Under the pieces are notes generated by a model, which saw only the letters and a program-made list of their open reading frames with translations, made no database searches and was not told the origin of the DNA. Shown piece by piece: positions 9,897-19,947 of a stretch of 64,000 bases of DNA. This DNA comes from Panicum virgatum (lineage: Eukaryota; Streptophyta; Magnoliopsida; Poales; Poaceae): NCBI RefSeq assembly GCF_016808335.1, contig NC_053142.1, positions 5,333,638-5,397,637 of the forward strand, written 5' to 3'. Within the stretch, counting starts at the first letter, position 1. Every line of letters begins with the position of its first letter. The position numbers and the translations under genes are program-made.

Positions 9897-11831
9897 GGCC
9901 GTGTTTGTTTCCGCTTAAAATCCGATTCTGGATGGAAAAAATCAAAAAATCCCACCCAAACGCTGCGCTTAATTTTCGATTCTATCGGCCGCCGATTCCC
10001 ACGGAAGCGCCAAAACAACGTGAATCGTGATTCCTCCCACCGCGGCTCAGAACTCGCGCACGGGAAAAGCGAGTGGATTTCCACTGACTGCCCCCCCTCC
10101 ACCCCGTCTCCCGATACCCCTTCCCCTGTTCGACCCCTCCTTCCCCGAGATACCGCCGCCTCCCCTCTACCGCCGCCCCCCTCCCTCCTGCGCCGCTCGC
10201 CGCCCTCGGGAGACGGTGCGCCTGCCGCGCGGGGACCCGAGCCCGGATCCGCGCACTCCTCCTGATCTGCGCCCACCGCCTCGCAGATCCGCGCAGTGCT
10301 CCTCGGCCCGCTGCCTCCAAGATCCGCGCCGCCGACGCCCGGAATCGCGCCGACCCTCTCCTTCACGGGCTCCGGCGTGACTCCGCCCACCCTCCCCTGC
10401 TGCTGCGCCGCCGTCTGTGACCTCCCCCCAACCGGAGCTGCGCCGCCGCCCCTGACCTCCCCCCGCGCCGCCCTGCAGTCTCCCGCCGCCGCCCTTGCCT
10501 CTCCCGCTGCAACTGCCGCAGCTCCTGCCTTCCCCCTCCGTCGCCCCTGGCCCCTGGCCCTCCCTGCCCAGGTACGTCGCCGCACTTGTTTTCCCTCCTG
10601 GAGGAGCACCGCCGGCCCATGACTGACTGGCCTTTCAATCCACGATTGGAGTAGCGCCGGCGACACTGACTGACGCCGGATCTACGCCGCCCACCCCTGC
10701 AGTGCGCCGCCGCCACCCCTGCCGTGCGCCACCGCCGCCTCCAAGGTATGCTGCCGCCCCTTGTTGCTGGAATGTGGATTGGACACATGCATAGTTTATT
10801 TTTGAGCTATTTATGCTGGTATTCTATGACCTCTGGGGTAGCATGAGATGCAAAGATTTGTATGGGATTCCAGTTATGTTCGTTATTTTCTGCAATATGG
10901 GTATATCTTCAGGAACATGAATTGTTAGTTGGAATTTTTATTAGGCAACCATGCAGTTATTTAACATGGCCTTAGTTTACATTCTAACCAGCATGGCTAA
11001 CATATAGGTGATTGAGGCTAACATAAATTTGATATGCAGGAAAGTATTATCTTGTTGACTCTGGATACCCTAATAGAAAAGGATTTCTTGCACCCTACAA
11101 GGGACAAAGGTATCATGTTTCCGAATGGCGTCATGGTCACCAACCAGTGGGATTGAAAGAGGTGTTTAATCATGCACATTCATCCCTTAGAAATGTGATT
11201 GAGCGGTCATTTGGAGTTCTAAAGATGAAGTGGCGCATTCTCAAGAACTTGCCCAGTTATCCAGTTAACAAGCAGTCCAAGATTATAGTTGCTTGTATGG
11301 CCCTTCACAATTTCATTAGGGAATGCGACTTAGAAGATCCACATTTTGAAGAAGACGTTGAAGATGATAGTCCTCATCCAACTTATGATGACGATGGTGG
11401 TACTGGAGATGATGTCGATATGAATGCATTTCGTGATGCGATCGCTACCGCTATGGTTTCGTGATTTAGTTTATAAATTAGTTGTATCCATCACTTATGT
11501 ACTCAATGTTTAGAAATTAGTGCTGGTACATCTCTTGGGCTAATTGTGATATTAATCTATTTGATCTAATAGTAATATAATTATGTAGTCAATATTGTAA
11601 AAAATTATAAGAATTATTGAATTCTGCTCGTATTTAGCAAACAAATGAGATATCATCAGCCTCAAGGGTATTTCAGACTTTATACCACTCAGCAAAGAGA
11701 ATCAGCTCAAAATAATCAGGATTGCCAAACACCCAGCTTATTCAGACAGCCGATTCTCCAGACAGCTCGCTTATCTCAGAATCCTGATTGTCAGAAAAGC
11801 GAAGTCCAGAAAAGCGGAAACAAACAGGCCC
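9897..11831 (+). mobile_element. PIF/Harbinger element, internally reduced
   Basis: The ends are inverted: left GGCCGTGTTTGTTTCCGCTT and right, read on the minus strand, GGGCCTGTTTGTTTCCGCTT. CATA lies close outside both ends (9891-9894 and 11831-11834), but the exact target duplication is unclear. The left 0.7 kb is very GC-rich without a convincing frame. The only recognisable coding part is the end of a DDE_Tnp_4 transposase at 11040-11464. The element is about 1.9 kb, far shorter than autonomous PIF elements, and there is no sign of the Myb-like partner gene, so it is non-autonomous. Confidence 0.8.
11040..11464 (+). pseudogene. PIF/Harbinger transposase, C-terminal DDE_Tnp_4 part
   Basis: The exon opens after TATGCAG and reads KYYLVDSGYPNRKGFLAPYK, then SLRNVIERSFGVLKMKWRIL and a C-terminal CMALHNFIRE block with an acidic tail, stop at 11464. 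In this family the second catalytic aspartate lies in the VDSGYPN motif and the glutamate in NVIERSFG; both are present. The N-terminal half with the first aspartate is absent from the element, so this fragment cannot be active by itself. Confidence 0.8.
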
Positions 11832-11840
11832 ATAGTAAGT

Positions 11841-14216
11841 TCATGTTGAAGCAGAGCTTCCCAGTATAGTCTCAAGTTGCCTTGGCACTGGGGGCTTGCC
11901 AAGGTCTACTAGACCCTCAAGAACCTGAACCACATTACCCATTGTTGGCCGATCAAATTCATTGTCTTGAATGCACCAACATGCAACCTTGCAAGCTCTT
12001 TCAACCTCCTCTGTGTCGATCTCGCCAAGTAATTGGTGATCTATTAAGCTACCAAAGTCCTCCTGAACCTTCCGTGCAGCTTTTAGAGGAAAATAAACAG
12101 CTTGGTCACCACTAGTTTTACATTCTTCAGATTTGTTCCTCCTTCCTGATACGATTTCTAGCAGTAACATTCCATAGCTATAAACGTCAACCTTTTGTGT
12201 GATAGGGACTCTGCTAATCCATTCTGGTGCGAGATACCCAATAGTTCCTCTCATCGTAGTAAGAACGCGACTGAAGTCTCTCCCTAAAAGTTTTGCCATC
12301 CCGAAGTCAGCAATCTTAGGAGTAAATGATGTATCAAGAAGTATATTTTCTGGCTTAACATCACAATGTATGATGCATTCACGACAACTCTCGTGTAAGT
12401 AGGACAACCCTTTTGCAATCCCTATGGCAATTTTGTACCTTGTGCCCCAATTTAGTATAGTACCGTTGCTTCGAAACAAATGAACATCAAGAGAGCGATT
12501 CTGCATATACTCATAAACAATAATCCTTCTATCACCTTCCGAACAGAAACCAATCAATTTTACTAAATTAACATGTTGAATCATTCCAATTGTACTGACC
12601 TCAGCTCTGAATTGCTTTTCTCCTTGGCATGCACCAGTAAGAGTTTTTACCGCTATGCCAGTTGAGTCACTTAGAATCCCCTTGAACACATTACCAAAAC
12701 CACCTCCACCAAGCTTCTCCGAGAAACTTTTGGTTGCACGCTGCAAATCAACATATCTAAAAGCTAAAACACCACCACTACCTTAGATGCCATTTGAATC
12801 ATTGCACGACTTGCGCTTCTTCCTCTGAATAACTAGTAACAGCACAACAACAAACAAAACCAGAGAAGAAACACTTGCACCAATGAGAATACCAGCAAGG
12901 CGTAGGTAAAGGATCTCTCCGTTAGTATCTGTTGTACCATTATGCTGCTTTACATTAAGAAGTTCACCTTTCCATATCGAGCAGCCGCCTGTACTGTATG
13001 AATATGCTGTGCAAGAACAATTACTTAGACAAACATTCATACATTCCTGTGCACTTGCAACAGCTTCCATGGCATGAGCATTGTCAAGCAATCTGCTGAC
13101 ACTAGGTATGGGAAACAACTGGTCAGTCAACTCTTTTGTGGTTTTGTTCCTACTGCATTCTAGTTGAGTATTTCTCACGCAGCCACCCCTCTTGTAATCT
13201 AGGTTCCAGTCCTTGGGCGACTTCACAAAGAACCCTGCCATGCAGGTGCACAATAGTGGAAGTGTGTTGTCATTGCAGATTGTGAAAGGTCCACATACAG
13301 CGAAAACATCACATGAACCCTTGGGTTGGGTGTAGAGTGTTTCCAAATTTGGCAAGGCATTGACCCAAATAAGCATCTTGGTCAGGCCATTGGAGTCAAG
13401 TAGGATGAATGCGGTCACCGCCTCATCGAACGTGTTGACAGTCCAATATTCTTCTTCACGGGTGTGGCTGAATTTGACAAAGGCAAAAGCATTGGCAGAC
13501 ATTTCAGGGACCGAGGAGAAATACTTCCCATTCCATTCGCCCGTGAAGAAATACACTGTAGATGTGTTGCAATGCTTATCAACTATTTGCTTGGAACCAC
13601 CCGGGTCATGCTCCATGCAGTATGAACCCGAGGCTGGGTCTACTAGGTTCTTCTTTGACACAACCCTGTACTTCATACCAGTGACCTTGTTGTGGCCAAT
13701 CTTCCCGCCAGGGAGGACAACATCTGTTGGGTGGTCAAAGCTCTGCCATAAAACTCTGGTGGCTTCCGAGGCATCTTGTATGACAAGGTTTCCGTTATCG
13801 GAGAGCACAACAGTGATGTTGCTACTGGATTTTGTTCTACTAAAAATCTTGGTGGACCAGATTTCAGACTTTGTTACATGGTTCACGATGACTAGATTGC
13901 CATCTGCTGTGAATGTGAGCTTTGACATGTTGTGGGAGGGCTCTGGTATTGGCATATCTCTATTGGCAACCCACACATCTATGAACTTGGGGATCTTGTT
14001 GAACCATATGCCTAGGTACCAGTTGGGCAAAGTGGTGTTCCCAGATGACTTACTGGAGCCTGTTTGGAAGAAGCCGAGCGCGAACTTGCCGTTGGTGGAG
14101 ACCAGCCGCTCGCTACTGTTGAGCACTCTGCCTGCTGCCAGAGTGCTGCCAGTTGCAGCAGCACAAGAATGGTAGCTAATAAGTCCTAGGCACAAGAGCA
14201 GCCAAAACAGTATGAG
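11841..14216 (-). pseudogene. G-type lectin S-receptor-like Ser/Thr kinase (SD-2 type), broken
   Basis: Reading from the right there is a hydrophobic signal-like segment (FWLLLCLGLIS), a B-lectin domain (WYLGIWFNKIP, VWVANRD, LWQSFDHPTDVVLPG), an S-locus glycoprotein region, a cysteine-rich PAN domain (CLSNCSCTAYSY), and one membrane helix (about 12,820-12,890). After a stop TAA at 12783-12785 the kinase continues in the same frame: GGGGFG loop, AVKTL lysine, HCDVKPENILL, DFGMAK, GTIGYLAPEW, ending at 11841. HCD in place of HRD makes it a non-RD-type kinase, common in this clade. No in-frame ATG exists upstream; an LTR starts at 14217. Such proteins act at the plasma membrane in recognition signalling. 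A truncated receptor without kinase remains conceivable only if a new start were used. Confidence 0.85.
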
Positions 14217-14858
14217 TGTTAGAGTATATTAGGCAACTCCAGATTAGTTTAGGATTGATGCAATCCCGTGATAGCCTTCCTTATCTCTAGGGGAGGTGCC
14301 TTGTCCTCCAAGCCTTGTACTCCTATATATACCGCCCAAGGGGCTCATTACAAGACAATCGACCACATTATATGCATCCTAACTTTCCTACATGGCATCA
14401 GACACCTAGGTTACGAGATCCCAACCCTAGCCTCGCCGCCGCTTCCGCTGCACCCGCGCGCCCCCGGGGAGATCGAGATTGATCTCCGCCGGGGGCAGCG
14501 CCCTCCTAGGATGCGCCGCGGATCCCTCTAATCCGCGCCGCCGTCGTCGTCAAGCACAACAGAAGGACCTACCTCTTCCCTGGCCGCCCCATGGCGGCAC
14601 CGCTCGACGTCCCCGTTGGGTACCACATCGCCATGGGGGCGCCACTGGGCCTGCACGCCTCCGCGTCGTCGTCCCCCTCGACTCCACATCCGGATCCGCC
14701 CGACCCTCTCGCGCATCAGGCCAGGCGCCCTGACTCCTACCAGCACCGCCGCACCGCTGCCATGAGCGCGAGTGCGTGGCTGCGGAGGACCACCGTGGGG
14801 ACGCCAGGCCACTGCACCATCGGGGCCGGCGGGCCGCCGCACCGCCAATCGACGTCCA

Positions 14859-14863
<5 letters not shown>
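14217..14863 (+). mobile_element. 5' end of a short-LTR retrotransposon (copia-like) abutting the receptor kinase
   Basis: A 176-bp LTR (14217-14392) starts TGTTAGAG and ends CCTACA. It contains a TATA box (CTATATATA near 14320) and is followed at once by a primer-site-like TGGCATCAGA. Leader and gag-like GC-rich sequence follow (MAAPLDVPVGYH from 14591), running into a TA microsatellite at 14864. No pol or second LTR is seen, so the element is cut off. Very short LTRs with this leader resemble Hopscotch/Ale-type copia elements; the family is a guess. Its LTR occupies the position expected for the kinase gene's start codon and promoter. Confidence 0.6.

Positions 14864-14918
<55 letters not shown>
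14864..14918. repeat. (TA)n microsatellite
   Basis: An uninterrupted TA dinucleotide run of about 55 bases at the broken right edge of the short-LTR element. Confidence 0.95.
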
Positions 14919-14922
<4 letters not shown>

Positions 14923-15019
14923 CAGAATATAGTGGAGTTCATACTCGGATTAAATTCCAATACAAAAGTATAATTGAATGAAAAAAATGAATGGAAAGGA
15001 AAAAAAGAAAAAGAAAAAC

Positions 15020-15157
15020 AAAAGATCTTTGATCCCGGTTGGTAACACCAACCGGGACCAAAGAGTCTACTCGCCACGTAGGCGCTGGCTGTCCTGAGTG
15101 AGAAACTTGAACAATAGGGGTTTCCCAACCGGGAAAAATCAAGCGTTCTTAGTAGTG
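15020..15157. mobile_element. CACTA element terminal fragment
   Basis: On the minus strand it starts CACTACTAAGAACG (15157 leftwards), the typical CACTA terminus. Further in is a hairpin of the form CCCGGTTGGTaacACCAACCGGG (about 15038-15059), a standard subterminal motif. The opposite end is not found nearby, so this is a remnant or a small non-autonomous derivative. Confidence 0.55.
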
Positions 15158-17636
15158 TAGCTGCGTTGGTACGTACGCATAATCAACATGCATGTACGAT
15201 TATTGTTTGCGTACACTCCAGCAAGTTGTTCATGAAAATCATAGCTGTATCCTGTTGGTTAAACTAAGATTTTCCATTATTTTCCTAAGAATAAAAAATA
15301 ATTATTTGGCCTACTAGGTTGATCACTTAACATTACAGTTGATATATATTTTCATATTATTAATGTCTAGCTCATACCTAGTCTTACTATCTGTGTAAAC
15401 TATATATATGCTAGTAAATGATTGTGCCAGGCTTCTTAGTTGTTTTACCACAGTTTGATGTTGCTGAAGTTTATATGTTATGACTGGCTTATTGGACACA
15501 TTCTGACCATTTCTTTTTGATTCATGTCATTTCTTGATTTGTTTGTGCTCTTATCATTTTTGTTTCTTGTATTGTCATCCTGTTGAAGCATCATGGCTTA
15601 GACTTGAAGATTATGATTATCGTATGGAGCAATGAAAGTGAGACTATAAAGTAATTTGTTAAAGTAATATAAAAATCATGTAAATCCTGATACAGTCTGC
15701 AAGTCAGTTTTCTGTACTGTGAGATCACTTAGTGTAATGTGGTAAATTAAATTTTTTTCATGTCAAAATTGTATGAAATCTATGTAATTGCTTGTTACAT
15801 TTAGCTTGGCCCATGGTTAACTTGATCCAAAATGGGCTTTGTAAATAATATATGGGCCTTGATAGTCAGAAATGGGTCTGACAAGAAGACATCCATGTGG
15901 CGCCACGCCAGTGCCACATGGTGTCCCTGTTAGCAGTACTCGCCATGTCATCGTTTGCCGTTTTATTTGAAAGCAAAAGCATTCCTCGACCTATGAGCCA
16001 AGTAAAATTCTGGGCATGGAACTTGATTATTCCTAAACCTTAATTGGAGCTGACATGTCCTAGACCTTAATCTATGTCAATAACACTTTGCATACTGCTC
16101 ATCAAGCAGTCGTTCTTGGAGATGGCATATATTGGTGTTGATGGCTTGATGAGTCAATGGGGCCCACACCTTTGTCTAACCTTTCAAAATAGCGGCTTGC
16201 CAAGGCAGGGCAAGAGGAGGTCTGTAGTCATCTGCATCAAGGGTCCTTCGAGGAGTGCTTCGGTTGTCATATCATTCTGTTTGCTTTATGCTTTTGTGTT
16301 ATACATAGTAGTTCCTTAGTAAAAGTTCGGCTGTGAGGCTAATTACCACGTTAACTCATGAAGCTATTCCTTGCTTATATGTGGTGGAACTGGGTAAAAT
16401 TAAACAAAGTTAGTGCCATCGTTTTCCCATGAAGCGGAAAGCACTTTCTTTTAGGGGTATTATTCTTTTTAAAAGTTGAATATTTAGCATTGCTAATCAG
16501 TTGTGGAAAGGAGGCCAGGCTAGTGGTCCGTTTGATTTTATACCAGTCTTGTCTCCTCTGCTCGTGTTTATATGGTTAGGTCCTCCACAACAGGGCTTTT
16601 AGAGCGTAATTACGATGTAAGTCATGGACTATGCCGGCTTTGCTTAGATGCCACGGAACCCAAGTACCCTAAGTCTATACATTCCCTTTGTCCTGCGGCA
16701 AAGCAAAAAACCATCCTATACCTCATATGTGTAAGTACATGTTCTTGGCAATTAAGGAACCTTATTTCACAGCCTGTTGATTATAAAGTGATCACACTAG
16801 AGGCCAGATCCCACAGTTACCACAAATGATCTACAGATCGAGTTGCTGTGTTTGAAGACTGTTGAGTAACTCATTCAGTTGTCCTGTTGGATGTGCTAGG
16901 ATTGGAGAACCTAGATCGTGTCTTCTTCCATTGAGGTAACTAAGCTTCTTTACATGCCTTAATTTGCTTCTCCGACCAACTTCTTCTTTGAGTTCTGAGC
17001 TATCCTGCTTATAAGATCTATATCTCCTGCAAATAAATTATATATCCTTCAAATTTGTGATCTTATGGACACAAAGAAACCACTTGTGATCATTTGGAGT
17101 CGTGCTTAAAGATTTGCATTAACTTTCCTGATCTTATTTTTTGCTGTTGTTGGCTTGTTGCTTTTTTGTTGCCATCAATTGGTGATTAACATGCTCTTGA
17201 TATTTGTTTCCTACAAACAGGGGTGGGCTATTCTTCATAAACAGACGTATCAACAGGTATAATCCAATCTCGATCCTGACATAGATACAATTGCTTCAAA
17301 GTACTGCTTGTTATTAATTGCTTCCCACAGCGAGACAACACACTCTGAACTGTAACATGTTATTCACCCTATTATTGACATAATTCAGAGGTCTCAGTAT
17401 TACGACTCATGTGATCCATACGTCTTTTGTTTATGTGCTTAATTATTCGGACGTTTGCCTCGAATCTCTCTGGTTGCACATGCACTGCTACGGTGCTACC
17501 TTATTCTTTAATGTCATGTTTATTAGTAGTAGTTTATTTTTTCCACTGTCTTATACATGCACAATTGTTTAGTTTCTTATGTTGATTCTTATATGCATTT
17601 AAGGGACTGATTGATCAAGTATATCATTAACTGTTG
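15158..17636. other. Upstream region and probable 5' UTR of the DUF4220 gene
   Basis: No convincing coding frame. Possible non-coding leader exons are suggested by splice-like signals: a GAG/GTAACT donor near 16934, a CTACAAACAG/GGG acceptor at about 17220, and an ACAG/GTATAA donor near 17257. This would place introns in the 5' UTR. AT-rich, with no identifiable transposon. Confidence 0.35.
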
Positions 17637-17648
17637 ATGAGTGCGTGA
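17637..17648 (+). promoter_or_regulatory. Three-codon uORF overlapping the main start codon
   Basis: ATG AGT GCG TGA; the last A of its stop is the first base of the main ATG at 17648 (TGATG overlap). Such an arrangement would force leaky scanning or termination-reinitiation. Whether the leader includes it depends on the true transcript start. Confidence 0.5.
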
Positions 17649-19552
17649 TGGCTGCACTGTTGCATCTGTGGAACCAATGGGAGGTCCAAATCCTGGTCCT
17701 TGTCAGCTTCGCACTACAAATATTCCTTCTTATCTTCGGTGGGATGCGTTGGCACCATATGTCCCGTGTGCCAAGGATTCTCCTCTGGCTAGTGTACCTG
17801 CTGGCGGACTCTGCAGCGTTATACATCCTTGGTCACATGTCCATCAACTACAAGGCAGCTGAGCACCAGCGGCTCATGGCTTTCTGGGCACCATTCCTCC
17901 TGGTGCATCTTGGTGGCCAGGACACTATCACCGCCTATGCCATGGAGGACAATCAGCTCTGGCTCCGGCACCTGCTTACTCTTGGAGTGCAGGCCCTAGG
18001 AGCTGCTTATGTCTTATACAAATACATTACCACTAGCGATAAACTGGTCATGGGAGCTGCAATCCTCATGTTCGTCGTTGGTGTTATCAAGTATGGTGAG
18101 AGGATCTGGGCGCTCAAATCATCCAATCTGGAAAACATAAGCAATTACCTCGACAGTGTTCGTTTCGAGCAGAAGTTAGGGCCTTATTCTGCACGCTTGA
18201 AGTTAATTGAACAGGAGGAGCTGGATGATGAAGTGGTTCTGCAAGGTGCACATGACCTGTTCTATATTTGCATGGGTCAGTTTGTCGATTATAAGGTCTG
18301 GCCATCCAAATTTCAGTGTGACGCCTTAAAGATTTTTCATGAGAAGGGTTGCATGTTCAGGGTTATTGAGATGCAGCTGTCCTTAATGTACGACATCTTT
18401 TACACCAAGGCAGCAGTGATTCACACAGGGTGGGGACGCTACGTCCGTGCCCTGTCGTTACTCAGCACCGTCACTGCATTGGTCCTGTTTCAGTTCAGCA
18501 TTAGCAAAGATCATTACAACGGAGTCGATGCAGCTGTCACCTACATACTACTAATAGGGGCTTTAATCCTGGAGGCAGCATCTGTTCTGATGGAAATGGC
18601 ATCGACATGGACATGTGCAACCTTGCAATCTAAAAGATGGGATTGGCTACATAGCCTACTTATATCTCTTCGTCGGCGTGTAAAGCTTGCAGGACGTAAC
18701 AGAAAATGGTCAGGTTTCATTGGACAGTGTAACCTGTTGGGCTCCATCATTACTGAAACTGAAAGCGGACGTCTAGGCAGCTGCATGATCTCAACGGGTA
18801 CTAAGGACTTGGTGCTGAGAGAGATATTCAGGATGGTGGAAGCATGCGGAGGAGAAGATGCATTGATGACTAACAGTGGTCAGTGCGCCCTGAAGCAAGT
18901 TAATGGATTCTTGGAGGATCTTAACTGGGGCATTAGCTTTGACGAAAGGGTCCTTACCTGGCACTATGCAACTGGCATGTTCCTCTTCTCTCTAGAAGAG
19001 CGTCTTAAAGACTTGGCGCCCATTGTGGAGGCAACGAAGACAGTCTCCAACTACATGATGTTCCTCCTCGTGAAACATCCCTACATGCTTCCTGGCCACG
19101 TTCGCCGTAGATTGTATCAAAATGCTAGTGAAGATCTGCTAGAACAAAACGGAGACTACATGCAGCAGATGTCCATACAAATCAAAACAGGAGACTACAA
19201 AAGGATTCCACTTTCCCTTCTCCCTGGAGCAAAACTTGCAACGAGGCTGGTAAACGAGGAATTCAATGTCCCAGAGGTGATGCATGTTGTGTTTGGGGTT
19301 TGGGTGGAGATGCTGTGCTACGCAGCGCACAACTGCAGCAGGACTTCCCATGCCAGGCAGCTAAACATTGGCGGTGAGTTCATTACAGTGGTTTGGCTTC
19401 TGTCAACTGCAGCATTCAATTGCCTCCACTGTGATAAGAAATGGTTCAATGACGGCATGGAGAGGTTCTTCAAGCCCGCCAGGCGACGAAACTTTGTGTG
19501 GCGTCGGCGCAGAATCGTCAATATTCATCGGCCAACTTTTTTTTCAAACTAG
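17648..19552 (+). CDS. DUF4220/DUF594 multi-pass membrane protein
   Basis: A single uninterrupted 634-codon exon starting MAALLHLWNQWEVQ. The N-terminal third has about five hydrophobic segments (residues ~12-35, 43-62, 78-95, 110-130, 137-155), with a further pair near 270-315. This is the DUF4220 layout; the conserved C-terminal DUF594 motif (HARQLNIGGEFITVVWLL, about residues 575-595) follows a soluble region. Families of this type are large and grass-expanded; their biochemical role is unknown. The first possible codon GTG three bases upstream is ignored in favour of ATG 17648. The stop codon is only 145 bp before the outer CACTA element, so the original 3' UTR or terminator may now be transposon sequence. 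It is the only host gene here without a lesion. Confidence 0.9.
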   Translation: MAALLHLWNQWEVQILVLVSFALQIFLLIFGGMRWHHMSRVPRILLWLVYLLADSAALYILGHMSINYKAAEHQRLMAFWAPFLLVHLGGQDTITAYAMEDNQLWLRHLLTLGVQALGAAYVLYKYITTSDKLVMGAAILMFVVGVIKYGERIWALKSSNLENISNYLDSVRFEQKLGPYSARLKLIEQEELDDEVVLQGAHDLFYICMGQFVDYKVWPSKFQCDALKIFHEKGCMFRVIEMQLSLMYDIFYTKAAVIHTGWGRYVRALSLLSTVTALVLFQFSISKDHYNGVDAAVTYILLIGALILEAASVLMEMASTWTCATLQSKRWDWLHSLLISLRRRVKLAGRNRKWSGFIGQCNLLGSIITETESGRLGSCMISTGTKDLVLREIFRMVEACGGEDALMTNSGQCALKQVNGFLEDLNWGISFDERVLTWHYATGMFLFSLEERLKDLAPIVEATKTVSNYMMFLLVKHPYMLPGHVRRRLYQNASEDLLEQNGDYMQQMSIQIKTGDYKRIPLSLLPGAKLATRLVNEEFNVPEVMHVVFGVWVEMLCYAAHNCSRTSHARQLNIGGEFITVVWLLSTAAFNCLHCDKKWFNDGMERFFKPARRRNFVWRRRRIVNIHRPTFFSN

Positions 19553-19699
19553 TCACCAAGAACATAGGTGTATCTCATCTTAAAAGAAAAAAAAAACAAG
19601 AACCTATGTCAATTGGTCGTGGGAGTCAGGTTCCAGGTAGCTAAAATTGTGGGTGTGGAAGGAGTGGTTCTTTCTGATGACCCGGGTCAATGTGGCAAT
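19553..19699. other. 3' flank of the DUF4220 gene up to the CACTA target site
   Basis: Short AT-rich 3' flank with an A-run at 19586-19596. It ends in AAT (19697-19699), the left copy of the outer CACTA target-site duplication. Confidence 0.6.
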
Positions 19700-19947
19700 C
19701 ACTACCGGAAACCGGCTCTTTGCCAAGTGCCTGGTGCTTTGCTGAGAGCAACTCATCGGGCACTCGGCAAACAAACTATTTAACTCACGGCAAAATAAAG
19801 GCTCTCGGCAAAAATTATATTTGCCGCACATGGAAAACATCATGCTGACAACCTTCCTATCGTGTATAATCCACCCCCTCGTTACAATGCTGGTGAAGAT
19901 CAATCGAACCTTAGCATTTTCCAAGGGTAACTCGGAAGTGCAAGTGA

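Noticed and set aside
9890..10666. 258-codon minus-strand frame in the PIF element
   Set aside because: Gly/Arg/Ala-rich text in a GC-rich stretch with competing frames on the other strand; no domain seen.
13360..14175. 271-codon plus-strand frame
   Set aside because: Exact antisense of the lectin receptor ectodomain; no independent support.
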